This document shows, one piece after another, positions 43,319 to 53,100 of a stretch of 64,000 bases of DNA. The notes beneath the pieces are model-generated. The model was given only the letters and a program-made list of their open reading frames with translations, was not told the origin of the DNA and did not search any database. Position 1 is the stretch's first letter. Each line of letters opens with the position of its first letter. The stretch comes from Pseudomonadota bacterium (GTDB lineage Bacteria; Pseudomonadota; Gammaproteobacteria; Burkholderiales; SG8-39): NCBI GenBank assembly GCA_947455195.1, contig CANGMI010000004.1, positions 62,001 through 126,000 of the forward strand, given 5' to 3'. The position numbers were made by a program, and so were the translations under genes.

Positions 43319-46102
43319 TCACGCGCGCAGCTGTGCGATCGTGTCGAACAGCTGATTGGCGACCTCGATCGTCTTCGCGGAGGCCTGGTAGGCCTGCTGA
43401 AAGCGGATCAGGTCGGCAGCTTCGGTATTGATGTTCACGCCGGATGCCTCGTCGACGGCCTTGATGGCCTGATTGTTCACGACGGTGAGTGCCTGCTGGG
43501 CGATGGTTGCCTGCGTCGACACCTGTCCGGCACTCGACACGATGCCGTTGTAGGCATCGTTGACGGTCTGCCGGTTCGGGAAGAGGTCGGTTCGCGTCTG
43601 GAGTGCGGCCACGGCACGGATGTTGGCGTTGTCGCCCTGGCCATCCTGGTTGCCGTCGATCCTGAAACGATCGCCGACGGCGGGTGTGCCATCGAACCGG
43701 ATCGAGAGGTTGCGATACTGGATGCCCATCGCTTCGCTGTACCCGCTTCGGGAGGCGAGGAGGGTGCCGGTCTTCGCATCGGTGATCGTATACGTGCTCG
43801 GGCTCGTGAACGTGATCGTCAGCGGCTCGCTGCGCTGTTCGGTGAGTGGATCGAAACCGGTGTCCTGGTACGCTGCCGAAATCGTGCCCAGGCCGTTCGC
43901 CCCGGGTGCCGCTGCGCCAAAGACAAGAAGATCCTCCGGAACCGTACCGCTCAGTCGCGCCTCGGCGCGCAACCCGAGCTTGGCGAGGTCGGAGGCGGCG
44001 CCGTTCACGGCAATGGCGCCGCTGCTTGCCAGACGGATGCTGCCGCGGACCAAGGTGCCGCCCTGCGGTGCCGGCATGCCCAGGCTGGACGGCAGCGAGG
44101 ACTGCAGCGGGTTCCCGATCGTGAAATCGCGCCCTTCGCTGAACGGGCCGGCGGCTGGGTCGTAGGTGCTCTGGAGCGTCAGACTGCCGTCGGCATTGAT
44201 GGTGGCAGCCACGCCGCTTGAGCCGGCCACGCCGTTGATCGCATCGGCCAGGTTTGCGGCCGAGGAGAATCCGCCAGCCGGCGGTGTCACGGTGACGCCG
44301 TTGAGGGAAAAAGGGACGCTGCTCGTGAGCTTGAGGTTCGACGCGCTCAGGGTCAGCGTGGTGCTGGCTGCGACGGCGACGGCAGGGTCATTGGCCCGAA
44401 GTCCGCTCTGCAGCCACTGTGCCACCTCGCTCGCGCTGAACCCCGAGGCGCCCGGCGCCATCGCGGTATGCACGAGTGCAGGCAGCGAGGTTCCGTTGAT
44501 GGCCAGGGCACCGTTTGCGACGGACCAATCGGTCCCGACAGGCAAGGGTGACGAGGGCAGCGTCGCTCTGGCGGGATCGCCCATCGGCGTTGCCTGGGCC
44601 CCATAGGTGATCTGCAGACCGCGATAGGCGCTGCCGGCCGCACGGGCAAGGTCTTGCAAGGGCACTGCGGTGCCGGGTGCGAACCCGTTGACCGGGTTCT
44701 CGACCAGTGCCTTCTGGTCGCCCGGTGCAAGGGTTGGGCCGAGCAACTGGGTGCCATCACGCGTGAAAATTCTCAGATCGAGTCCGCCCGCCGGGTTTGT
44801 CTGCAGGAGCAGACTCGTATTGCGGTAGCCCGCAGGCACGGTCGCCAGCGGTTGGAGGATGCCGCTGGCCGCCACCTTCAGGTCCACTGCCGGGTTCGAG
44901 GCCGGATTATTGACGAGGAGCCGGCCAAGGGGGGGGGGGCCAGGGCGTTGCGGGGTAGCCGCGTCGGCCGAGAACGTGACGCTCGCCTGCGTCGCGCTCG
45001 CATTGGTGGGGTCACCGATGGATCGGAAGAGAGCCCCTGCAGCGATCTTCTGCGGATCGGTGATCATCACGGTCAGCGCCGCGGCCGATGGTTGTGCCGG
45101 GTGACCGTCGGGGGCATGAAAGCCGAACAGCGGGCTTCCCGGCTCCCCGTACGCATCGATGCCGCCTGCCTGGAGCGCATTGACGATGCTCGACATCCGC
45201 GAAGCCAGGGAGTCCAGGCCTGAGCTGGCCGGGTCGAGTACCTGCTGACGTACCGCGGCAAGGCCCGCGATGCTGCCGCTGGTCAGCGTGTTCAGGGCGG
45301 TCGCGCTGCCCTGAGGATCGACCAGAAAGTCGATCTTGCCCGGCGAGGTATCGCTCATGACGACGCCGATTGGCCTGGCTTTCATGCCCTGCACGATGGT
45401 TGCCTGTCCGCCGGCGTGACCGATGCCCACGTTGACCATCCCATTGGGGGCATAGCTCACTTCGATGCCAGCCAGTCCGGACATCTGCGACAGGATGTGG
45501 TCACGTTCATCGAGCAATGCGGGTGGCTGGGCAGCGGCGGTAAAACCCGTGCTCAGTTGTCCGTTTACCAGGGCGAGTTGCTGACCAAGCGCGTTGAACT
45601 GCTCGAGATCGGCTTGCAGTTCCGCGCGGGAATCCTGCTCGACCGTCACCAGTTGACCGGCAATCGTGCGAAAACTCGTTGCCAGGCTCTGTGCGCTGCT
45701 CAGGTACTGACCGCGCAGGGCACTGTCGGCGGGACTGGCCGAGAGGGATTGAGCGGCACTGAAAAAGTTGTCCAGTGCAGGCGACAGCCCGCTTTGTCCG
45801 TCCCCCATCACGTTGACGACCTGATTGGCATATTTCACCATCGGGGTCTGCGTGTTGAGCGAACTGTTGCTGCTCAGCAGGTTTGACTGCGCCAGTTGAT
45901 CCCAGGCGCGCTTGACGCCTGTGACCAGCACGCCAGCGCCGATGTGAAGGGTTCCGTTGCCCGAGCCGCCGACCTGCTTGAGCGAAACCTCCTGGTGCGA
46001 GTAGCCAACGGTATTCATGTTGGCGATGTTGTTCGATACGGTGGCGAGCGCAGCCTGATAGGCCTGAACCGCTGAACTGCCGATGCTGAGAAGGTCACTC
46101 AT
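43319..46102 (-). CDS. flgK: Flagellar hook-associated protein FlgK, enlarged
   Basis: A 927-residue protein (HAP1), against about 550-680 in most relatives. The N-terminal core (LLSIGSSAVQAYQAALATVSNNIANMNTVGYS) and the C-terminal core (GVNINTEAADLIRFQQAYQASAKTI) are standard. The extra length is in the middle, with a hook-IN-like domain (SLNGVTVTPPAGGFSSAANLADAI and after). An 11-base C run on the coding strand falls in this variable part. It overlaps flgJ by eight bases (ATGAGTGA). Confidence 0.93.
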   Translation of the reverse strand: MSDLLSIGSSAVQAYQAALATVSNNIANMNTVGYSHQEVSLKQVGGSGNGTLHIGAGVLVTGVKRAWDQLAQSNLLSSNSSLNTQTPMVKYANQVVNVMGDGQSGLSPALDNFFSAAQSLSASPADSALRGQYLSSAQSLATSFRTIAGQLVTVEQDSRAELQADLEQFNALGQQLALVNGQLSTGFTAAAQPPALLDERDHILSQMSGLAGIEVSYAPNGMVNVGIGHAGGQATIVQGMKARPIGVVMSDTSPGKIDFLVDPQGSATALNTLTSGSIAGLAAVRQQVLDPASSGLDSLASRMSSIVNALQAGGIDAYGEPGSPLFGFHAPDGHPAQPSAAALTVMITDPQKIAAGALFRSIGDPTNASATQASVTFSADAATPQRPGPPPLGRLLVNNPASNPAVDLKVAASGILQPLATVPAGYRNTSLLLQTNPAGGLDLRIFTRDGTQLLGPTLAPGDQKALVENPVNGFAPGTAVPLQDLARAAGSAYRGLQITYGAQATPMGDPARATLPSSPLPVGTDWSVANGALAINGTSLPALVHTAMAPGASGFSASEVAQWLQSGLRANDPAVAVAASTTLTLSASNLKLTSSVPFSLNGVTVTPPAGGFSSAANLADAINGVAGSSGVAATINADGSLTLQSTYDPAAGPFSEGRDFTIGNPLQSSLPSSLGMPAPQGGTLVRGSIRLASSGAIAVNGAASDLAKLGLRAEARLSGTVPEDLLVFGAAAPGANGLGTISAAYQDTGFDPLTEQRSEPLTITFTSPSTYTITDAKTGTLLASRSGYSEAMGIQYRNLSIRFDGTPAVGDRFRIDGNQDGQGDNANIRAVAALQTRTDLFPNRQTVNDAYNGIVSSAGQVSTQATIAQQALTVVNNQAIKAVDEASGVNINTEAADLIRFQQAYQASAKTIEVANQLFDTIAQLRA
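44929..44939. repeat. Homopolymer of eleven G (C on the coding strand) inside flgK
   Basis: The tract encodes part of RPGPPPLGRL. It is the longest mononucleotide run noticed in the window. Gain or loss of one base would shift the frame of flgK and stop filament assembly, so the tract could vary by slippage. Also a risk for sequencing error. Confidence 0.9.
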
Positions 46103-46616
46103 TGCTGCCAGCCTCGGTCAGCCCGCTCCGGGTTGCAGGCATGGCCGGGTGCAGGCGCAGCCGCAACGACAGTCCGTCGGTCACGGTGCCCGGCAGGTGC
46201 AGGGTTCGTGGCGAGGTGGCGAGGGGCATCGCAACCGCGGGTCTTTCGAGGGGCAGGCCCGGTCCGGCGGTACCCGCCGCACTGCTCGTCGCGTCGGCTT
46301 CGATCGAGGGCGGCGGTGTACCCTTGTTCATCTGTCGCACGATCATCTCGGCAAGACCCATGCCGCGCCTGGAGATCTGTTGTGCGATTTCCTTGTCGTA
46401 CAGGTCCTGATAGGTGTCGGTGGCTGACGAGTTCATGAATCCGGTCTTCGGAACGGCATCACGCATGCTCTTCATCATCACCTGGAGCATCAGCGATTCG
46501 AACTGCCGGGCGACCGCCAGCGTGCTCTTGTCGCCGCCTTGCCTGACACCCTGGCGCAGCCGACTGGCCATGGCCGGGTCAAGGTAGTTCGTCGCGTCGG
46601 TGATGCCGGTATCCAT
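46095..46616 (-). CDS. flgJ: FlgJ rod-binding protein without muramidase domain
   Basis: A 173-residue protein with only the N-terminal rod-cap domain of FlgJ: STLAVARQFESLMLQVMMKSMRDA and YQDLYDKEIAQQISRRGMGLAEM. The C-terminal glucosaminidase/muramidase domain of typical beta- and gammaproteobacterial FlgJ (about 310 residues) is absent; residues 100-173 are low-complexity. A separate LysM-lysozyme gene at 55679-56971 probably supplies the lost activity. It starts one base after flgI. Confidence 0.92.
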   Translation of the reverse strand: MDTGITDATNYLDPAMASRLRQGVRQGGDKSTLAVARQFESLMLQVMMKSMRDAVPKTGFMNSSATDTYQDLYDKEIAQQISRRGMGLAEMIVRQMNKGTPPPSIEADATSSAAGTAGPGLPLERPAVAMPLATSPRTLHLPGTVTDGLSLRLRLHPAMPATRSGLTEAGSNE

Positions 46617-46617
46617 G

Positions 46618-47760
46618 TCAGATCACCACCAGCTCGGCGCGCAGGCTGCCCGCGCGTTTCAGGGCTTCGAGAATGGCGATCATCGCCGAGGGCGTCGCAC
46701 CGACCTGGTTGACCGCATCGACGATCTCGCGCAGGTCGACGCCGGGCTGAAAGAGGAACATCGGATTCTTCGCCTCGCTCACCGACACGTCGGCGTTGGT
46801 GACGTTTCGCGTCTCTGCGCCTTGCGGGGCGAGCGGCCCGGGCTGGCTCACGGCGTTGGTCGCAGAGACCTTGACCGTGATGCCCCCGTGCGAGACAGCC
46901 GCCGCGGTAACTCGGACATTGCGACTCACGACCACCGTACCTGTACGTGAATTGACCACGACGCGGGCTGGGGGTTCGCCCGGGATGATTTCGAGGTTCT
47001 CCACCATGCTCATGAAGACAACGCGTGAAGCGATGTCGAGTGGGGCGCTGACGGCGATCGAGACGCCGTCGAGTGCCTTGGCGACACCGCCACCGAAGCG
47101 GTCATTGATTGCCGAGACCACTGCGCTGGCGGTCGTGAAGTCGTAATCGCGCACGTTGAGAATCACCGAGTCCGACTTGTCGAAGGCGTTCTCGACCGAG
47201 CGTTCGATGAGCGCGCCACGCGGAATGCGCCCTGAGGTCGTCACGCCGGTGCTCACGCTCGAGCCGGCGCTCGAGGCTTCGACAGCCGCCAGACTGAGTG
47301 GTCCCTGGGCAACTGCGTACACATTGCCGTCGGGCCCACGAAGGCGGGTCATGATCAGTTGCCCGCCGCGCAGGCTGGTGGTCTTGCCGATTGCCGACAC
47401 GTTGACATCGAGCGTCTGACCGGGCTTGGCAAAGCCGGGCAGTTCGGCCGTCACGAGAACTGCAGAGACGTTCTTGACGTCGAGCTTGGTGAGGGTGGCG
47501 ACACCGTTGTCGAAATCGGACAACTGGCCGTCGATGCTGACGCCCAGGCGGTTGAGCATCGAGCGCAGACTCTGGCCGGCGAAAGGCACGTCAGCGCCAT
47601 CGCCCGTTCCCTGCAGACCGATCACGAGTCCGTACCCGATGAGCTGGTTGGGCCTGACGCTGGCCACACTGGTGAGATCCTTGATACGGTCGGCCTGTGC
47701 AAGCCCGGGCAGGGCGAGCGCGCAGACGAGCGTCATGGCGTGAAGCAGGCGGGCGTTCAT
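46618..47760 (-). CDS. flgI: Flagellar P-ring protein FlgI
   Basis: A 380-residue periplasmic ring protein around the rod at the peptidoglycan level. Signal peptide MNARLLHAMTLVCALALPGL ends near AQA; the mature part starts DRIKDLTSVASVRPNQLIGYGLV, exact in style for the family. GAGGA lies seven bases before ATG 47760, preferred over ATG 47766. It needs FlgA as chaperone. Confidence 0.96.
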   Translation of the reverse strand: MNARLLHAMTLVCALALPGLAQADRIKDLTSVASVRPNQLIGYGLVIGLQGTGDGADVPFAGQSLRSMLNRLGVSIDGQLSDFDNGVATLTKLDVKNVSAVLVTAELPGFAKPGQTLDVNVSAIGKTTSLRGGQLIMTRLRGPDGNVYAVAQGPLSLAAVEASSAGSSVSTGVTTSGRIPRGALIERSVENAFDKSDSVILNVRDYDFTTASAVVSAINDRFGGGVAKALDGVSIAVSAPLDIASRVVFMSMVENLEIIPGEPPARVVVNSRTGTVVVSRNVRVTAAAVSHGGITVKVSATNAVSQPGPLAPQGAETRNVTNADVSVSEAKNPMFLFQPGVDLREIVDAVNQVGATPSAMIAILEALKRAGSLRAELVVI

Positions 47761-47769
47761 CAGCATTCC

Positions 47770-48480
47770 TCAGAAAGGCCAGAGCTGGGTGAGAAGCCGC
47801 GTGCCCCAGCCGACCTGGGTCGCGCTCGCCATGTCGCCTGAGCCGCGGTAGGAGAACTGCGCGCTGGCCAGTCGCTTGGAAGTCACCGTGCCATTCGGTG
47901 CGATGTCATCCACGCGGACGACGCCGGAGACACGAATCACCTCAGAGCCCTCGCTCAGCGCGAGCTGCTTCTCGCCCCGAACGATGAGGTTGCCGTTCGT
48001 CATCACTTCGACGACGCTGACCGCGATCGACCCGGCGAGCGTTGCGCGCTGACCGTGATCGCCCTGGCCGTCGCTCTTGATGTCGGTGCTGCCGACCTGT
48101 GCCTGCCCGGCGACGTTGGACAGGTTCTGACCCACGAGCGGCCGGATGATGTTCGTGAGCGCGTTCTGGATGGACGGGAGTGCATCGTTGGCCGACTTGC
48201 GCTCGACCGTGGTGTGCTGCACGCGCGAAGCCTGGGTCTCTTCGTTCAGAAGGACGGTGATCAGGTCGCCGACCCGGTAGTCGCGTTGCTGGCCGAAGAA
48301 ATTGTCGCCCCGACCGTCGACGAAGAGCGACCCGGTCGGGGCCGCACGAAATTCGCGCGCGACCGGCCGCACCGGCTCGAACGCGGCGAGGGGTGGGGGT
48401 TCGGCGACGCTGGTGCAGCCACCGAGGACGATGCCGCTGCCCAGGGCAGCGATGATGACGAGGCTCGAGCGCATGATCAT
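47770..48480 (-). CDS. flgH: Flagellar L-ring lipoprotein FlgH
   Basis: A 236-residue outer-membrane lipoprotein of the L ring. Lipobox LGGC follows a hydrophobic start; conserved blocks GSLFVDGRGDNFFGQQRDYRVGD and GDLITVLLNE are present, and NGNLIVRGEKQLALSEGSEVIRVSGVV is the typical C-terminal part. A start at ATG 48474 is an alternative. It follows flgG by one base. Confidence 0.95.
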   Translation of the reverse strand: MIMRSSLVIIAALGSGIVLGGCTSVAEPPPLAAFEPVRPVAREFRAAPTGSLFVDGRGDNFFGQQRDYRVGDLITVLLNEETQASRVQHTTVERKSANDALPSIQNALTNIIRPLVGQNLSNVAGQAQVGSTDIKSDGQGDHGQRATLAGSIAVSVVEVMTNGNLIVRGEKQLALSEGSEVIRVSGVVRVDDIAPNGTVTSKRLASAQFSYRGSGDMASATQVGWGTRLLTQLWPF

Positions 48481-48481
48481 C

Positions 48482-49267
48482 TCAGGTGTTGTTGTTGATG
48501 AACTTGAGCATCTCGTCGGAGGCGTTGATGGCCTTCGAATTGATCTCGTAGTGGCGCTGGGTCTCGATCATGTTCACCATTTCCTCCACCACATTGACGT
48601 TGGAGGCTTCGAGCGCTCCCTGCATCAGGGTGCCGGCGCCGTTGGCGCCGGGGGCCAGGGTCTGGACGGCGCCACTGGCTGCCGTTGCCCGCGCGAGGTT
48701 CTGGCCCATCGATTCCAGTCCGGCCGGGTTCGCGAAGCGAGCAAGCTGGATATTGCCGATCGGGGTCGAGGCGGTCTGTCCCACAAGCGTTGCCGAGATC
48801 ACGCCGTCGGTTCCGATCGTCACGTTCTTCGCCGTGGGAGGGATGGTGACAGGCGGCTGCACCGGAGAGCCCTGTGCGGTCACGAGCTGCCCGGTCGCCG
48901 ACAGCTGGAAGGTGCCATCCCGGGTGTAGGCCGTGGTGCCATCGGGCTGCAACACCTGGAAAAATCCGTCGCCGTTGATGGCGATATCGAGCGCGTTGGT
49001 GGTGTTGATCATGTTGCCCTGGGCGTAGATTTTCCCGGTGGCGACAACCTGGGTGCCGGTGCCGAGCATCAGGCCGGTCGGCGACGCGTTGGCGACCGTG
49101 TTCTGGCCGCCCGGAGCACGAAAGTTCTGGTAGAGCAGGTCCTGGAACATGGCCCGATCTCGCTTGAAGCCGGTCGTGTTCACGTTGGCGAGGTTGTTCG
49201 AGATGACCGACATCCTTGTCTGCTGGGCATCCAGGCCAGTCTTCGCTACCCACATCGATGAATACAT
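48482..49267 (-). CDS. flgG: Flagellar distal rod protein FlgG
   Basis: A 261-residue rod protein. N-terminal rod signature LDAQQTRMSVISNNLANVNT and TGFKRDRA, DGFFQV block, and C-terminal LEASNVNVVEEMVNMIETQRHYE are all standard. It lies 35 bases after flgF. It forms the distal rod over which FlgI and FlgH rings assemble. Confidence 0.96.
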   Translation of the reverse strand: MYSSMWVAKTGLDAQQTRMSVISNNLANVNTTGFKRDRAMFQDLLYQNFRAPGGQNTVANASPTGLMLGTGTQVVATGKIYAQGNMINTTNALDIAINGDGFFQVLQPDGTTAYTRDGTFQLSATGQLVTAQGSPVQPPVTIPPTAKNVTIGTDGVISATLVGQTASTPIGNIQLARFANPAGLESMGQNLARATAASGAVQTLAPGANGAGTLMQGALEASNVNVVEEMVNMIETQRHYEINSKAINASDEMLKFINNNT

Positions 49268-49302
49268 CAGTTCAGTCCTTTTTTATCTGCAGGTACGGTG
49301 GG

Positions 49303-50073
49303 TCAGGAAAGCTTCATCATCGAGGCACCACTGGCATCGAGATCCTTGGCTTCCTTGATGAGCTTCACCCCGGCTTCGAACGAGCGGCTGAGGGCAATCA
49401 TCTTCACGATCGACTCGGAGATCGACACGTTGCTGTTCTCGATCGAGCCGACGCTCACCGAAGGGGGCGTTGGCCCGCTGGTGATGTCGGCGGGGGTACC
49501 CGGTTGTGCGCCGGCCGGCGTCAGGAGTCCGTCGCCTCGGAGCTTGAGCGGGGTGGTGCTTGCATCCCGGAGCATGAGGCGACCGACCAGGACGGGTGGC
49601 ACGTTGGGCCCACCATTCGGGTTCGAGGCAAACACCGAGCCGTCTCCGGTCAGTGTGACACTCGCACCTGCAGGCACCGTGATCGGGCCGCTGGCGCCCT
49701 GCACCAGATCGCCAGCGCCGGTCTGCAGTTGTCCGGCGCTGTTCACCTGCAGGTCACCGCGGCGCGTGAAGGCAAGGTCGCCGTTGGGCGCGGTAACGCC
49801 CAGCACGGTGCTTCCCTGCATCGCGATGTCCAGTTGCGAGCCGGTGTAGGTGATCGGTCCCGGCGCGAGTGACAGGCTGGAGTCGTTCGAATTGGTGCTG
49901 ACGAATCGGGTGTCGAACCCCGGGCCATCGATCTTGACGGCACTCAAGGTGGCGGTGATCAGTGCCCTCTTGAACCCGGGCGTCGAGATGTTGGCGATAT
50001 CGTTCGCCAGCATCTGCTGCAGCTGGGCTGTCTGGGCGATGCCTCCGGCGGCGGTATTGGCTAGGGCGTCCAT
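49303..50073 (-). CDS. flgF: Flagellar basal-body rod protein FlgF
   Basis: A 256-residue proximal rod protein. N-terminal LQQMLANDIANISTPGFKRAL and C-terminal IENSNVSISESIVKMIALSRSFEAGVKLIKEA are the expected rod helices. Position between flgE and flgG is standard. Confidence 0.94.
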   Translation of the reverse strand: MDALANTAAGGIAQTAQLQQMLANDIANISTPGFKRALITATLSAVKIDGPGFDTRFVSTNSNDSSLSLAPGPITYTGSQLDIAMQGSTVLGVTAPNGDLAFTRRGDLQVNSAGQLQTGAGDLVQGASGPITVPAGASVTLTGDGSVFASNPNGGPNVPPVLVGRLMLRDASTTPLKLRGDGLLTPAGAQPGTPADITSGPTPPSVSVGSIENSNVSISESIVKMIALSRSFEAGVKLIKEAKDLDASGASMMKLS

Positions 50074-50104
50074 GGGGGGCTCGATGCTCGTTCAGTGAGT
50101 TCGA

Positions 50105-53100
50105 TCAGCGAATCTGGATGATCGTGGTGGTGAGCTGATTGTCGGTATCGATGGCTTTTGCGGAAGCCTGAAAGTTGCGCTGCTCGGTAATCAGATCGAC
50201 CAGTTCGCCGGTCAGGTCGACGTTGGCGTTTTCGTGCGCGCCGGCCTGCACCGTGCCGAAGCCGGCCGATCCTGGTTGACCGAACTTCGCCACGCCGGAG
50301 CTCGAACTCGCGTAGTAACTGCTGTTGCCGATCTGCTGCAGTCCGGTGGGGTTCGAGAAGTTCGCCAGAACGACCTTGCCCAGCGACCTCTGGGTGCCGT
50401 TCGAATAGCTCGCGTTGACCAGCCCGTTGTCGTTGATGTTCACCCCGGTGAGGTCGCCCTCGGGAGCACCGTCCTGGCTTTCCGAGGCCACTGCAAAGGC
50501 CGAGGTGAACTGGGTCGACTTGGCGTAGTCGATGTTGATGGTCAGGGCGCCCTTGCCGTCTGCCAGGTACACGGTATTGAGCTGGGTCCCCTGAATTGGC
50601 GATACGAGCTGGCCTGCCGTGTTGAAGGTGAGTTCACCCTGCTTGAGATAGATCGGCGACCAGGTGGGCAGGGCCGTGAACCCGGACGCACTGCTGGTTT
50701 CATGCCCCTTGGCATCGATGTACTGCGGCACCTGTTGACCGTTGAGATTGAGGACGGTCTGGGTCGGCTTGATCCAGCCGCTGGTCTGGCCACGACCCGA
50801 GGTGACAGCAGCCAGGCCCCAGTCAGCGGCCTGGGAGGTCACCTGGATGAAGGCTGAATCGCCGGTGTTGCCGGTCGTGAACCGGATCGCGTTGTTGACC
50901 GGGTCATAGGTCACCTTGACCCCTGACACCGTTTCGCCGTCCGCACCCTGCAGGCTGTTGATGCCGTCCTGGAGTTGCTGCAGGAAGCCGTTGAGCGTCT
51001 GGCTCGGGTTGGGCGGCAGGACCACCGTGCCCTTGACATTGTTGACGCTGACCACGAACGTGTTGTTGGAGGCGTCGATCGAGAAGTTGTTGGCGGCATT
51101 GATGGCGAGCGGGGAGCCCTGCATCGTTGCCGGTGTGGAGGCAAGCCCGCGTACCGCCTTGGGCGAGGTGGCGATGGTCGCGTTGCCACTCAGGCCGAAA
51201 ATGTCCTTGGCCAGATTGCTCAGGTTGCTGATCGAGATCGATGACGTGTCGCCGGTCGTGCCCGACGAGAAGCTGAACGTCTGCTTCACGGTGTCGTAGC
51301 TCACCTGGATCCCGTAGCGTTGCTGATCCAGGGGCGTGATGAGGCTGCCGTTGGGTACGACGCCACCCCGTGAACTGGCATAGCTGCCATCCTGTTTCAC
51401 CGGTGTGAACTGGCCGGAGAGCCCGAGCGCATTGTTGCCGGCACCATTCCAGCCTGCGAGGGCCAGCGAGTCGGTGGCATCGCTGAACTTGAAGCCCTGG
51501 GCCACGGGGTCGTAGCTCACGGTGATCTTCGGCGTGGAGGGGAACTGCGACGATGAATTGGTCACCGCAGCCTGAACGGCCTGGTTCAGTGCCGTGATCA
51601 CCTGGTCGGTCGTCATCGTCGAGTTGACCGGCGGATTGACGGTACCGGCACCGAGATCGATCGGCAGATTCACCGGATTGCCTGAGGCATCGGGAATCTG
51701 GATCTGGAAGCGCTGGTTGGCCACGGTACTGAAGTCCCAGTAGTGGCCACCACCGAAGAGGGCGTTCAGCTTGTTGGTCAGTGCGGTGGCAATGGCGGTG
51801 CCGGTGAGCGGTGTCGTCACCGAAAGCAGCGAACTCATGTCGACGGTCTTGGGAGGATTCGATCCGTCGATCGAGATGCTGAACATCTGGCTCAGCGCCT
51901 TCGGATCATCGATGAGGTCCGCGGAAATGACTGGATCCTGCGCGGTCGCGGTGGCGATGGCACCATCGAGGCCCAGTCGTGCGAGCCCGCCGGCATTGTT
52001 GCTCGAGACGGTGAAGCTCGAGTTCGATGACAGGGTCAGTGAGCCGTGGGTCACGCCGGCATTCAGTCCGAGGACAGCCGGGTTGGTACCACCGATCGTG
52101 ATGTCGCTGCCGGTGCTGTTCACCAGGTGCAACTGATGGGTGTCGGTGCTGTAGGTCGCCGACACCCCGGCCAGGTGGGTGTTGTTGCTTGCCAGGGTAT
52201 TGATGAGTGCGGCGATGTTCACGCCGAAGACGTCGCCAGCGTGCGGATCGTTCGGATTCGGGTGGAGCAGGGGGCTCGAGTTGGGCAGGCCCGCAAAGAT
52301 GTCCACATCGTTGATCAGTGCCTGGCCGGATGAAACGGCTGCCAGACCGAGCGAGAAGCGATTGCTGACACCGACGGTGCCCCCTTCGACGGTCGTCCTG
52401 ATCAAGGTCACGCCACCACTCAGCGTTGTCTCCGTTCCGTTGAAGAAGGATGCCGCCGTTCCCGATGCCGCGATTGCGATGCCGTTCACGCCACCGCTGT
52501 TGTCGATGCTGATCTGATGCGTCGCCGGATCGTAAGTGGCCTTGACCCCTGAATCCTTGACGATTTCCGCTGCCACATTCGCCCCGAACGTATCGGCGTC
52601 GGGCGCAGGCGCCACCGCCTGGATGGGCGTGCCATTGATGACGAGGTCACCGGGCATGAGTCCGTTCAGGCCGCCGAAGGTGAAGGGGACGGCGTTTGAT
52701 CCGGTTGCCTGGACACCGGTCTGGGCTGCCATCGCATTGATCGCAGCAGCAATGGTGCTCGCCTGGCCATCCGTGGTGCTGCCTGGCGGTATCAGGGTGC
52801 CGTTGATCACGAGGTCGCCCGATCCGGGCGCTGCGCCGCTGACGGGCGATGGCGAGGAGTAGCGGAAGGTGCCGTAGCCGAACACGACGCCGGCCTGCGG
52901 CGCCAGATTGACCTTGGTGACCTGGCTGCCGGCAATGGTGGCGGGTACCGAGGTCTGCTTGTTGTTCAGGTCATCGACCAGGAACATCTGCGTGGTGCCG
53001 TTGACGAGCTGGGAGGCCACCTGGGACTCCGGGGCGAGTTGGCCGTACTGGTTGACGTAGAGCTTCTCGCCCGTGCTGCTGGTTGCCTGGGTGAGGGCAG

